From: Fasciola hepatica
Taxonomy: Eukaryota; Platyhelminthes; Trematoda; Plagiorchiida; Fasciolidae
Direction of reading: 5' to 3'
DNA: 64,000 bases
NCBI GenBank assembly: GCA_948099385.1
Contig: CANUEZ040000165.1
Coordinates: 5,096,501 to 5,160,500 of the forward strand
Below are positions 23,704 to 35,546 of the stretch, piece by piece (positions within the stretch are counted from its first letter, which is position 1; every line of letters begins with the position of its first letter). The translations under genes and the position numbers were made by a program. The notes beneath the pieces were generated by a model. It worked only from the letters and a program-made list of their open reading frames with translations, was not told the origin of the DNA and did not search any database.

Positions 23704-24747
23704 ATGTCTAACTCCCCACCGCCGGTTCCGCCTCCACACAAACGCCCTTTTCTACCATCTCCCCCAGTAGCCCCTACTAGCAGTAGTTCTCGCTCCCCGA
23801 CCACAGGCCCCAAGCGGCACTCCACTTCAGTATTGAAGCCGCGCTCCCCCGTCATAGTCTCTGAGCCAAAACAAGACCCTGGTACAACCAACAGCCCCCG
23901 CCGTACTACTTCCAATCCGTCCTCCGAGCCGTTGACAAGTGTTGTCACCCGCCGCTCTCGCTCTAACGACTCTACAAACTACCCACCAGCTGCTAGCTCA
24001 GCCGCGACACTTCGTTTCTATCCTCATAAGTGCCGCTCTAATCCCCCCATAAGCCTACCTGGTACTCCTACCAGGTTCGCACTTGCCCAACTAATCACCT
24101 CGCCTATTACCCCCCACTCTCAATCGGCTTTTGCCTATAGCGTACTCTTGGATCCTCCAGGTGATAACCAACTGGGCTACCATCCGGATCCGTCTAACGC
24201 CATCGTCCCTTTGAGTAGGAGTGACCTTCAGGGCCTTGCCAGTGCCACTCACCCTTCCACTGCCTCGCACTCCCTTTCACCGTCTTTCCCTCTCTCTGAT
24301 CGCATGGGTTACACCAACCCTCCATCTCCGTTGCTAACGTATATCCCTCCCTGCCCCCCAGACACCAAACCTCCATACTATAGCCCCAGCATGCCTCCGC
24401 TGTTCCCCCCTGCTCACCTCCACCAACCCTCATCTAACCATGAAGTACAACGTACATACCCTAGCAGATACTCTAGGTTTGTACCCGCATCCCGCCTCCT
24501 TGCCCCACCCTCCCCTTACCGGCTCCCCTGCCCCTCATGAGCCTCCAAACCTTTCCAAATTTCGCCACTCCCTTCCCGCCCCCCACCTCACACTACGTCC
24601 CAGTTACTCTCCCACATGCCTTCACCCCCATACCGACCTACCGGCCTTATACTGACTCTGCCCAACAGGTAGGTTACCTGCAGTCAAGATCTCGTTTTTT
24701 TCCTGACCGGTGCCCCCCGCACCCGTGGCCATATTGCTAGTCGCCCT
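23704..24747 (+). pseudogene. Proline/serine-rich stretch between ORF1 and endonuclease of family 1 LINE
   Basis: A 278-codon frame rich in P, S, T and R (opening MSNSPPPVPPPHKRP), ending in a TGA at 24538; the same frame continues to 24748 through further stops. It is low-complexity with no domain. It is probably the disordered end of ORF1 or the start of ORF2. The length of open frame suggests this copy is not very old, although the base composition (few stops in C-rich DNA) also favours open frames. Confidence 0.5.
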
Positions 24748-27700
24748 ATGGACCATATCCATAAACTTTCACAGGCTCATATCACTGATCGCTCCCCACT
24801 CGAGGCCATGCCACTTAGCACCTCACACCACGCACTCCCCCCTGTCCACCCCGCTTCGACAGATACTCTTGACTTCTCACTTTGCCATATGGTGCCCCCT
24901 CCCTCTGCACCGTGTGACACCCCTCCGGCCCACATCAGCGGTGTGCTGCACACCCACCGTATTGATCACCCACAGCGATCGGCTGCGCCTAATGCTAACG
25001 CTTCTCCTACTTTCCGTCCCCCACCCAACACTGCCTGCCCTCCCCCTTCTACTGACGCTCTATCCGTACTGAGACCCAACTCCTATCGCCACAGCGATCC
25101 CAATAGTCTTGCACCTGGCATCCATGCTTTGCGCACACCGACACTGAACTCATTCCTACTAGTTCTTATTAACGCTCGCTCAATAATTAGAAAAATATCG
25201 CACCTGCGATCTTTGGCATTTACGTCAAACGCTGACATTATACTAATAACTGAATCCTGGCTGTCAGATGATGCTTCGCTTGACCTTGTTCGCATAGCTG
25301 GGTATCAATGCTTCTCGAACACCCGCCAGTCCAGGCGTGAAGGGGGCTGTTTAGCCTTTGTCAAATGCACTATCCACGCTAGTGTTATCGACCACCCCCC
25401 TCTGCTCCTTATTGAGGATTCGTTATGGCTATCCATTCACACCTCCGGCCAGAACCGACTCCTTGGCTGCGTCTACGTCCCCCCTGGTCTGGAGCCTGCA
25501 AAAATTGACTCTGCCGTGGATGTCTTTAATGCTGCGCTTGACTACCCTGCCAGTGCAAAAATTATTGCGGGTGACTTTAACTTTCCTTCAATTTGCTGGT
25601 CCTCCCATACTAGCCCTCCCGCCCTCTCCACCTTCCTTTCTTGTGCCCGTCTTGGTGGATGGACCCAACATGTCTCTTGCCCTACTAGGGGGAACAACAT
25701 CTTGGACCTAGTATTCTCCATTGATGTTCCTGATATGATCACCCAGACTACTGATCACTTCCCGGGTAGTGACCACCGTATTGTCAGGTGCAAGTTCAGC
25801 TGTTCTCATCCGATGCAATCCTCTCCTCCTGTTCTGACTTCCTACCGTTCCTGTAACTGGCCCCTGGTGCCAATGATAATCCGCTCCCTTAACTGGGACA
25901 CATTTTTTCTTTCATCCGATCCCCTCACTGTTGTGAACTCTCTCTACTCCAACCTCCTACACTGCCTAAATACCGTCAACCCATGTGCCGATCCACGCCC
26001 CAATTCCAGCACCTCACGCCTGTCACTTTTAGAGCGTAAGCTGTCTAAGCTGCAACTTACCTTCGCTAGATCACACTACTTTACAATTCTCCTGCGCATA
26101 AACCAGCTACAACTGAGTCTGCGTTGCATGGTCGATTCGCATCTGAGAAGGCAAGAGGCCATCACCCTAGCACACCCAAACAAAAATGGCTACCTGTCCA
26201 ACCTGCTTAGTAAAAGGTCCAATCAATCCAATCATACCTCGCCCAAGTTCCTCATCTGCGTCTCATCTACCGCTAATACTCCAGCATCTATTTCCGAGGC
26301 CTTCAATGAGCATTTTTCTTCCTCCCTTATAAGCTGTCCTGGTATTCCCCCTCCTACAATACAGCCCTGCACCTCTGCCTCTCTTTCATCGATTCCCTTC
26401 ACCCATCTAGAAATTGGAAAATCAGTTTCGTCTATTAAACCTTCCTCGAAACCGGGACCAGATGATCTCCCACCGGCCCTCCTCCGTTTCGGTGGTCCTG
26501 ACCTCCCTTTATTGTTACTTAATATGTATACCACCTCCATGCTTCACAGTTTCGTCCCCCCTCAATGGAAATCCTCTGTTATAGTTCCGCGCTTCAAAAA
26601 GGGCGTATTACACGACCCAGATAACTGTCGGCCCATTAATCACACCCCAGTAGTCTGAGAAATTATGGATAGAATTATCAAAAGACACATTGTCCAGTGC
26701 CTCTTATCCAACAACCTGCTGAACCCTGGTCAGCATGGTTTCTTGAACTCCCGTTCCTGCTCTTCCTGCCAGCTTGACTTTCTCAATGTCCTATCGTCTG
26801 CTGCCGACGCCGGCAACTCTGTAATCGTCCTGTACCTCGACATGTCTAAGGCTTTTGACCGTGTTCCCCATATTCATCTGTTGGCCAAAATCCGATCTCT
26901 CGGTATTACTGACCCTCTCCTCTCCTGGCTATCCTCCTATCTCTCTAACAGACCACAAGCCGTGCTCGTCGACGGCCACCTATCTTCCGCCAAACCAATT
27001 ACTAGCGGCGTCATCCGAGGCAGTGTCCTAGGCCCATTACTATTCCTTATTTATATCAATGACATTTTCTCTTCTTTTCGACACGGCACTCCTTTCCTGT
27101 TTGCCGACGATATAAAAACAGTGTACTCTTTCCCCCCTAGTGACCTATCCGTGACTCTGTGCAACATATCGCATGACTTACTCGTTCTCCAAACTTGGTG
27201 CGTCTCGTGGTTCATGAAATTCTCTGCGGAGAAAAGCTTCCTCCTACCATACAAGTGCACGGTACCACCCAGCCAAATTTGTCTGGACGGCCTGCCCATC
27301 CCCATACACTCCATGGTTACCGGTCTTGGCGTACGCTACTCTTGTTCCTTTAACTTCTCCGAACAGGCATCATTCCAAATCGCTAAGGCTAAGCGAACCC
27401 TAGGCCTGATCAATTGGTGTTTCCTAATACCGGCCAGTCGCCTCTCCATGTATCTCTCACACGTGAGACCGCTCCTAGAATATTGTCCCATTACCTCCAG
27501 CCTCTAGCCACGTTCCTCCATTGTATCTCTTGAAAACGTTCAGCGTACCTTCACCAAAAGGCTGTTGGGCGTATCCCTAGCCCTAACATACCGCCAGCGG
27601 TGTGGGCTCCTACAAATTGAGCCTCTATGGATTCGTCGCATGAGGCTCAACCTGATTTTCCTCTTTAAGCTAATCCATAACCTGGCCTACACCTCTTATC

Positions 27701-27972
27701 CCATCTCATTCGCTGCGCCCTGCTCCTACACCATCCGGCACCGTGCCTTCTCTCTCACTGTCCCTCATTCTAATCTCTGTCTAAAGTCCCGATTCTTTCT
27801 GTCAGCCTATTCCAAAATCTGGAATAAGCTGCCCCTTAGCTTACGCAGTGCCTCCTCAATGTTCGCTTTTAGGCGCGCACTTTTGTCATACTTAACAGTC
27901 CTCAATGCTATATTGCTCACCAATGAGCTCGTCTCCGCCGACCTGGCCTTTGAAAGAGGTCTCACACTGTAA
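24748..27972 (+). pseudogene. Family 1 LINE ORF2: endonuclease plus reverse transcriptase, near-complete
   Basis: The best LINE gene in the window. One frame runs about 1,074 codons with only two stops, TGA at 26656 and TAG at 27505. About 130 disordered P-rich residues come first. The APE-type endonuclease follows: VLINARSIIRKISHLRS, IILITESWLSDD (catalytic E), IIAGDFNFPSICW near residue 275 and GSDHRIVRC near residue 340. The RT comes next: KPGPDDLPPALL near residue 568, WKSSVIVPRFKKG, QHGFLNSRSCSSCQ, VLYLDMSKAFDRVPH (motif A), GSVLGPLLFLIYIND, and FADDIKTVY at about 27100-27126 with both D residues. The thumb and C-terminal domain end with YSKIWNKLP. Role: nicks target DNA and reverse transcribes element RNA in the nucleus. 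The two stops probably make this copy inactive. Confidence 0.9.
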
Positions 27973-28428
27973 CTCTACTACCTCTGCGTCACAAGCCACT
28001 GGGTACACCCCGCGAACTAAGGCCATTGCCTCCACTGATCCACAGCGAACCTACCGCCTGCCATCATAAGGTAACTCTATTGCTCACCTACGTTCACCTC
28101 TTATCCATCATATTTACTTTTTTTTCTTCTCAGTATCCGTTGATTCTCAGCTGGGGCACACCCAGACTGCGCTTCTCTATCCCTTTTCCCTCTCCAGTGA
28201 TCCCCACTGACGGCCAACCACTTCGGGCACTGTACTTACCATCCCCCTTGCAGGTGCACCTGGATATTATTGCTACACGGTCGTCTACCACTTGCTGTTT
28301 CCGTTGGCTCTCTTGTCCATAGTCTCACGGCTTGGTCAATTGTTCCTGGTTCACGCACCCCCATCGCGGTCGTTTTGTCCCCTGTACAATTATCAATGAA
28401 CACTCGTGCCACTCCCAAAGGTGCGGAG

Positions 28429-28600
28429 CGCGGTCAGATCCGCCGCTATGGCCGGCGCACATCGGGCGTGCAGGCCGTCTACAACGATGTGCGAGCGCAA
28501 CTAGACTGGTGGATCACACCTTCTACGTTCACTTCACGAAGTGTTTTTCAGGTTGGGTGCCCAGCGCACGGCCAGTCCCACCCACTAGCACCGGTTGCGG
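28429..28600 (+). repeat. Conserved GC-rich module in family 1 3' UTR, copy 3
   Basis: Longest copy of the module, from GCGCGGTCAGATCCGCC to CACCGGTTGCGG, about 460 bases after the ORF2 stop. The frame gives IGRAGRLQRCASA ... KCFSGWVPS ... PPTSTGCG. Confidence 0.7.
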
Positions 28601-29821
28601 ATGGCACGCCCTAACTTTTCTTGGACTACCGAATCCAATGCTGTCGGTTGAAAATTGCATGCTCCTCATCGTTTTTCCGCCACAGCTTGTTCACCTATAG
28701 CTCTTATCATCTGTTTCCACTTCCCATTTTTGTCGCCCTACCACGGTATGCACACCTTCCCGTTTTGTCCTCCCTCCTATTGTCTCTCTCTACATCAACT
28801 TTCACTGCTTTGAGTCACTATCGTCCTAACCACTCTTCTCTGTCGACGCTCGCCAATAACTCTTTTCCCACCTGCCGTCATTGCTGGCTTCTATCATCTA
28901 TGCGCTTGGCGTTACCCTCTGCTCGGAACGCCCATTGATAGCTTCCTTAAACCTGTCGCCCTGTTAATCCTTCCTCGTGCCCCATGCCATGATGCGCCAA
29001 CCGCACCCGAATTCATGCCCAATCCGCATATTAGAACTTGCCGCTCCAATCTTCGCATCTTTTACAGTCGTATTCATTGTCTAATCACCACCACTATATC
29101 TTCCTCACTTGGCCCCGCGATTCCTCTGCGGTTCTTTCCAGTGTCCTGATTAGTATCCACCTGTTCAATTGTCCGCCGGCACACAGCTCTCCAGCTCCAT
29201 TGCCTCAACTCCTTTGCGCATTCATTTTTTGTGGCCTTTTGTTCTATTACTGGTCCACTTATCTCGGGGCTTCCCGCTTCCTTGTCCGCCTCCTTCGTGT
29301 TTCATCTGCAGTAAAATGATCTGATTGGTGATTTCTTACCTGTGTCTCCTCGGTCATTGCTTTCATCCCTTGATCCGTTTATTGCTCGCTACAGGCATTT
29401 TTCTGTACCTTCCAGTGTGGTCCGCTTTTCCATGTTCCACCATTGTAATGACAACGTTGCGTCGTGACGTTCTTTTACAGTTCCAAATTGTTTGACCTGT
29501 CACTACCCGATTCCTCTGGTCCGTCACTACATCTCGCACCTGCGTTGATCAAATAATTAGACCCATTCTTACCTGTTTTCCTTGATCCTATCTTTCATCT
29601 TCACTCTTCCATGAACTGCTCTTAACAGTCTTCATCACTTCTGTGCTTCCGCATTCTATTTTTCTCTCCATTGGGCAGCCACGTGCACTTGTCATGAAGT
29701 TAATCTATCAAGACATTCCACAGTTAATCCTACAACCAATTGATCTAACATTACCTACTCCTCCTATTGACTGATAATTTCTTTCTAGGACCCCATTGTT
29801 ATTGCTCCTGCTTCTCTTAAA

Positions 29822-29824
<3 letters not shown>

Positions 29825-29863
<39 letters not shown>
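29825..29863. repeat. (AT)n microsatellite
   Basis: About 20 AT units inside the family 1 3' UTR; similar AT runs occur at the equivalent place near 53925. Confidence 0.95.
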
Positions 29864-29866
<3 letters not shown>

Positions 29867-30546
29867 AATCTACATATATATACATACATAAACTTACGCA
29901 TTTATATCTATGTGCACGCGCTTTGCATCTTGCAGTTCCTCACCTGCCATTTATCTTGCTATCATCCCAACGACCGTCATCATAGGCATCCAGCAAATAT
30001 ACATCTGTGCCTTACATCCACCGTATCCAATCCTTCTAAATCTTTTTTGTCATCTGGTCATACCCCTACATCTTGCATTGCTCGCTGCCTGTTTTACGGT
30101 GAGTTTTGTGTCCTGTCCGCCGACAATTCACTGCAAAGTACCAATGCTTCATTGTCATCTAATCCACTCCAGTGCACCTCACCTTTTTCTTCATCGCTCC
30201 TCGCTACTGCAGTTCTTTATACCGATTTCCAGCCTTTCTCATGTTTACCGGTCTGCCTCCATATGTAATTGCCCAGGACCAGCCATTCAGTCCACCTGAC
30301 CTTGAATTTCAAACTCACGGGCGTCCATTCGAATCCGCTCTTGAGCTCATTTAAACTCCACGCAATCTCTATGGTGTGCATACCTTTATACTATTTTCAT
30401 CCTACCTTATTCCCCCTTCTGAGCCTTTTTATCCAATATTTTCATGAGAGTCTCCATATTTCCATGAATTATATCTGTCCATTCCATCACCTGTATCTAC
30501 ATGATCATGCACATGGCATGCTTCGGGCGCTTCCGAAATGAACCAC

Positions 30547-30577
<31 letters not shown>
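30547..30577 (+). repeat. (ATT)n 3' tail of the family 1 LINE
   Basis: About ten ATT units directly after the last conserved UTR bases; this marks the 3' boundary of the element that starts at or before 23245. Confidence 0.85.
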
Positions 30578-30579
<2 letters not shown>

Positions 30580-30580
30580 A

Positions 30581-31990
30581 TGATAGAGTGGATGACAGGT
30601 AAATGCACAGCTGTTATTGAACTCTGTATTAAGTACACCGTGCGATAAGGACAGAATAATGAAGCTGCATGACACGTAAAGGAGAAGGCAGCAGTGTAAC
30701 AGCAGCTACAGCATAAAATAACTCAAGCGTCGGAGATGGTGGTGGAATGTGGTTCCGGGTTACTTACGGAGTTATTTACGTATAAAACGGGGCAAAGGAG
30801 TGGAGCAAACCGAGGGTAAGAGAGACAGCCATAGTGGTGACAGAATGGCCCGCGGAGATCGGGTAAGCAATCGGCCTGTTTTTTACTGTGCGAAAGATAG
30901 ATAATGATGTGCCAACGTCAGCAAAATTCAATATCTGAGTGATAAATCAATCTGGGATACGTTGAAAAGTGATTGCATGGGTGAAAAACACGCAAAGGTT
31001 ATATTCCGGTGGGTAGACGATAACTGAATGACTTTTGATGACCATTTTGACAGGTGTTTTGAGATGGCAGTAACGGCGGAACTGCATGATAAATATACTT
31101 GAGACGTATAAGTGTGATGGAGTCCTGTTGTTCAGCAAGATAGGGATGAAGCAATGAAAGGACACTGGGTAAGCGAACAGTTTGGCTGGTGAAGAGACCA
31201 AATAATCAGTAATCACATCGCTGACAGCTGGAAGAGTGCGGAATATATTTCGGTGAAGAACATCGTCTGATGATCGTGGTGAGGAAAAGGACAGCGACAG
31301 TAAATGTGCCAGTGAATGAACAGTGTAGGAGAGTTCTGGAGTGGAGAACGGACATATTTACGGAAGGGCAAAAAAGGGGTCAAATGTGAGACGCAAGGGA
31401 GCCTAGGGTCGAAGAGTATTTATATAGGCAGTCGCAGTGCCCCAAGAAAAAAACTGTTGGTAAGCGGTAGTAAAAGCTACACCCCATTTAGAAGATAAAT
31501 AGAATGGTGAGCTTTTCAGGGCACGGAAATGGGGATTCTCGCGTTAATATTGAACGCGAGCTCAACGGAAGAAAAACAGTCGATGTAGAGCACAAAGCGT
31601 ATGGCATGCTAGCAGCAGCTATGCAGGCCCAAAAATGATATTCTGTAATCCGCAAATGGTGCTGTTGGGTAGGACTGACCGTAAGCTGGACACCCAAAAC
31701 TGAAAACCGTTTTTGGTGACCAGGGCTGCTATCCGCCGATTTTGTTGCGCCTGCACATCGTTGCAGGCGGCCTGCACGCCCAATAGGCACCCGTCAAAGC
31801 GGTGGATGGGGCCGGGCCCCGAAACATCCGGATTGGCTCGAGTGATCACTGATGGGCATAAACCCGGACGGAGTGGCTACTGTAAGGCCATATGGTCCAG
31901 GATCGATCGGCCAGGGAGTGAGAGACCTTGAATAGCGGAGCCAACGGGGCCCTATAGTACCGGTTATTTCGACAGTGAGTAAAGAGTAGC
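30581..31990 (-). repeat. 3' UTR remnant of a minus-strand family 1 LINE
   Basis: Carries the GC-rich module at 31650-31820 on the minus strand, downstream of an RT remnant at 32896-33940. The part from 30600 to 31500 has minus-strand frames such as 30947-31216 but no domain. The boundaries are uncertain. Confidence 0.45.
31650..31820 (-). repeat. Conserved GC-rich module in family 1 3' UTR, copy 4
   Basis: Minus-strand copy. The frame gives IGRAGRLQRCAGA ... KRFSVLGVQ before diverging, so the left half agrees best with copies 2 and 3. Confidence 0.65.
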
Positions 31991-32890
31991 CAATTCAAAA
32001 CGAATTCCAAAATCAGAACAACATTGATTTATAGTTTTTGCGGTACTCGAATAACAAGTTATACGCATACAAATATGTACAAACCTCAACTGTACGGCCT
32101 CAAAGTCTAACAGCGAGGACCGGAGTTCAACAAAGGCCAGTCTCGGGTACCACCGCCACGGCAGTCCAAGTTCAAATCAAAATTATGCCACTTCGCGTGG
32201 GCAAAATATAAGCAAATGTTGAAGTGTAGTGATTGATGCTTGTTGTACTTGTTCGAGGGTTAATAAAAAGAAAAGAGCATAGTCTCAACAATACAAGTAT
32301 ATGACAACGGCTGGGGAGGATTTCCACGCGTGTACATTACACGTATAGTTTTGTTGGCCAATTTCGTCTGCCACAGCCGCTATCGGTTCAGTGCCACACT
32401 CTGTTGACCGTTACGGAAGATCACTTCGAAGGGGGGTGAGATGTAAAAACACATTCTGTGTATGCTCCAGCTGAGGACCAACGGCTTGTGGGGATAAAAA
32501 AATAAAATACTTCCATGTAAGGGCTCATCTATGTATTGGCCCCTAGGTCTAGTTGAGAGATAGAAATGGGTGTGAATGGCTACAGTGTAGTGTATTAGCA
32601 TGGGCATGGGCAGTGGGGAACTGCGATGGGGTCATCTTATTAGCGGAAGATAGGAAGAGGCAGGTGAACCCAGGATGGATAAGCAAACCAAAGTGGGTTG
32701 GAAGTAGAGCTATCGCAACGAAAGAAGGAGGTAAATCCACTATGGATCAGGAGTGGCAACGATCCTATGTCGTGGCACAGAGGACGAGAAGAGGTTTAGG
32801 CGTGGAACGTAAGTATTGGCTTGAGGCATGAGGGTAATAGGTTAACAGAGTAAGGCCTCTTCTAGGGGCCAGATCGTTGGAGACACATTC
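31991..32890. other. Unassigned
   Basis: About 0.9 kb between the 3' UTR module and the RT remnant. I see no domain and no match elsewhere in the window. It may be an insertion or a longer UTR variant. Confidence 0.3.
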
Positions 32891-33960
32891 ATTAGCTAGC
32901 GACATAGCACTGGGAGCAGATAAGTGGATAAGAAGTACACTCCTGGAGGCATACAGTGAAGAGGCACTGCATGTGTTGAGAGAAAGCTAATGCCATATTT
33001 TGGAATAGGCTGACAGGAGGAATGTGGATCCCAGACTGAGATTAGCTTGAGGAACAGGGAGAGAAAAGACACGGTGACTAAGGGGCTGAGATCAAGGGCA
33101 GCAGATGAGAAATGTTGGGAAGTGAAGACTTGGTTGGGGATTAGCTTAAAGAGGAAGACTATGTTGAGCCTCATGCGGCGAACCCACAGAAGCTGAATGT
33201 GTAGGACCTCACCGAGTCCGCGGTATATCAGAGTTACTGATATGCCAAAGTTTGTCTAAAAGGTATAGGACCCGAAAGGTAGTTTTGCTAACTTCCTCTC
33301 GGTGGAAGGAGAATGAGAGATAACTGTGCAGACAGAAACCAAGGATCTCGTATTGATCCACCACCTGGATTTGTGCTCCCTTTTACCTTGAAGAGATGAG
33401 CCGTAGCGTTGCCAAAGGACATGCTTGCACATTTGTTATCGCTTATTTGGAGGCTCCGGTCAGCTGGTCAGCTTTTGAGCGAGTCGGTGGCTGACTACAC
33501 GGCATTGGCATTCGTACCCGAGATTGCGACTCATCGGTGTACATCACTATGCTAGCTGGAACTACATCAGAGAAGTTGTTGATGTAAATGAGGAACGGAT
33601 GAGGACCAAGGACAGAGCTCTGACGGGCACCCATAATGACGGGCGCAGGCTGAGACTGAGAAGTGCTCACATGAACAGAGAAGTTTCGGCTATTTAAAAG
33701 GCTCACAGTCAGGGATAGTAGGCTACCGGAGATGCCATACATTCTGGGTTTGCGCAGAAGCTGGATATGCGGGACACTTTCGAAGGCTCTGGAAAAATTA
33801 ACGGAAGCAGCATGGAACATCTTGCCGACATCGTGCGCCTGTGTCAGGATAATGGTATGTATTTCTCGGCCACGGTAGAGACTCTCGAGCAAGGGCATGA
33901 TCATAGTGTACAGCGTTACTCGGTAAAACGAAATATTCAAAAATTTTAGGCATAAAGGCA
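32891..33960 (-). pseudogene. LINE reverse transcriptase remnant next to BEL-A (family 1 at its C-terminus)
   Basis: Minus frame 33443-33940 holds SVNFSRAFESVPHIQLL (motif A, D changed to N), SSVLGPHPFLIYINNF and MYTDESQ, where the FADD box has become YTDE. Minus frame 32896-33174 starts with MRLNIVFLFKLIPNQVFTS, matching MRLNLIFLFKLIHNLAYTS of the best family 1 copy. The intervening thumb is broken. The catalytic acidic residues are partly lost, so it is inactive. BEL-A begins 38 bases upstream. Confidence 0.7.
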
Positions 33961-33997
33961 GAAAGTGCTAGCGACAGAAAAACATAGCCTGAGATGG

Positions 33998-34371
33998 TGT
34001 AACGAACGTTTGAGCAATGCGTAGCCAGATTCGCAACGGATCCCGAAATTAAAAGGCGATTATCCGTGGTATTCTACGATACTAGATTATTGTATGAACG
34101 ATGATACCAAAAAGATACAAACCTCAATAATGCGATCACAAGGACTCAACAGCGAGATACCGAATTGAAGCGTATGAGCAGGGAACACGTGCGTCACGCA
34201 GGTCCAGAACAAGGATGTGCCAAAGTAGCGCTCTGGCGCGAACAAACAAAAATTGGGCCATAGTAACAAACAGTTTGTAAAAGCACATCAATAGTGTAAG
34301 CGAGTGAGTGATGTTGGGAAAAACTCCGAGTCGCAAGGGTTTTAGGGGATTTTCCACGAACGGTCGGTACA
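33998..34371 (-). repeat. BEL-A 3' LTR
   Basis: 374 bases, TGTACC at the element-sense start and CGTTACA at the end. The first ~250 plus-strand bases differ from the other BEL-A LTR at about two positions, the remaining ~123 at about 29. A purine-rich TTTGGTGGGCGG lies just inside (34372-34383, minus), as expected for the plus-strand primer. Confidence 0.9.
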
Positions 34372-35150
34372 CCGCCCACCAAAATCCTCCTGAATCCTGA
34401 GCAGAGTCAAAGGTTTGGTATGAAGGTACTGATTCTTCATACCTACTTAGACCCTGCTGTCAGTTCGCGCTCCTAATGCTCATCGTCAACGTTCCACTCA
34501 TGGTCGTACCTAATCCGTTGGCTACATAGACGCGAGGCTATTCTACATCTTTTACGGGAACAAATGACCAATGGCGGGCTTGAAGGGGGCACATAGATGC
34601 TGTCCTTGGAAAGGCCGTCCTGACCTGGCTGTATGTGCTTGCGTGAGTGTGTGTGTATGATGTAATCACCGCTACCTTCACATATGCAAAGGAAGTTTCA
34701 GTAACGTAAGCGAAGGTAAATAGCGAACACCGTCACATGTTTTATAGGGAATACGGGGTATAGCGTGCATCGGGTATGTGTGTATGTGTCAGGGTGTGTA
34801 ATGGAATCACAAGTATGACCACACATCAAAGGAGGACTTTCTGCAATGTCGACGAAAGATTGTGTGGCATAAATGAGTAAAACGTAGGCATGTATGCGTG
34901 ACCTAAGCTCCGCTACTTCCACATGCAATGTCATGTCGTGTGATAAACTAAGGTTTGGACAACTAACTCCATAGTACATCGTGAACACCGTATGAAATTA
35001 AACACAAATATACTTCAAAGACGGTGTGGGGGGTTTGGTCCTACAGGAGAATGCATGAGGAATAAATAAATGAGTTCAGCTTCATCTGGTATCCGCAGAC
35101 ATGGGTATAGCTTGGTCGGTAGCGTCGACCTCGCCAACGTCACCGTCACC
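34372..35150 (-). other. BEL-A 3' non-coding region
   Basis: About 0.75 kb between pol and the 3' LTR without a gene. It contains TG-rich stretches and a block around 34800-34860 (GGAATCACAAGTATGACCAC followed by CAATGTCGACGAAAGA) that is also present in the equivalent part of BEL-B, there in two copies. Confidence 0.7.
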
Positions 35151-35546
35151 TTAAAGCAGATATATCTTATGTATATCTCGCAATACGTCTCCTTTGTTCG
35201 TTCTCACCACCACAGTGCGCACGAGGCCATCGATTTCTGTACGACAGTCCTTGATCACTCCAACCGGCCAATCGTTTTTATGTAAGTGGCTATCCACGAG
35301 GATGACTACATCGCCACGTCTGAACGGCCTGTGTTTGGAGATCCATTTCGGTAAGTAATCCCTCGTCCATAGTTTCCAGAAAGCCTGTGCCTTTTTCACT
35401 TGCTCCCGTCTAATGACGTACATTCCACGCTGGGTTTCCGGTGTGGTTGCTCCTGCGTTTGACCGCAGTATTAACGGGTCGTTTGGGGTGAGTGCCGGTT
35501 CGCCTTCCGGGTCTGGGACGATCGGCACCAGGGGTCTGTTGTTCAA
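35151..35546 (-). pseudogene. BEL-A pol C-terminal domain (DUF5641-like)
   Basis: The 131-residue frame reads NNRPLVPIVPD, ALTPNDPLILRS, KKAQAFWKLWTRDYLPKW, FRRGDVVILVD and IHKIYLL. This is the typical end of BEL/Pao pol after the integrase core. It matches BEL-B residues 761-898 at roughly half the positions. Separated from the integrase core by frame breaks. Confidence 0.85.

Larger units (their letters stand above)
27973..30580 (+). repeat. 3' UTR of the family 1 LINE, ending in (ATT)n
   Basis: About 2.6 kb with no supportable gene. It contains the GTTGATTCTCAGCTGGGG block at 28138, the GC-rich module at 28429-28600, an (AT)n run at 29825-29863 and, near the end, CGAAATGAACC (a decayed AATAAA site) followed by the tail. 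The part from about 29370 to 30560 aligns with 53500-54610. Confidence 0.75.

Noticed and set aside
29825..29863. AT run as an origin or promoter
   Set aside because: A plain (AT)n microsatellite inside a LINE 3' UTR; nothing else supports a function.
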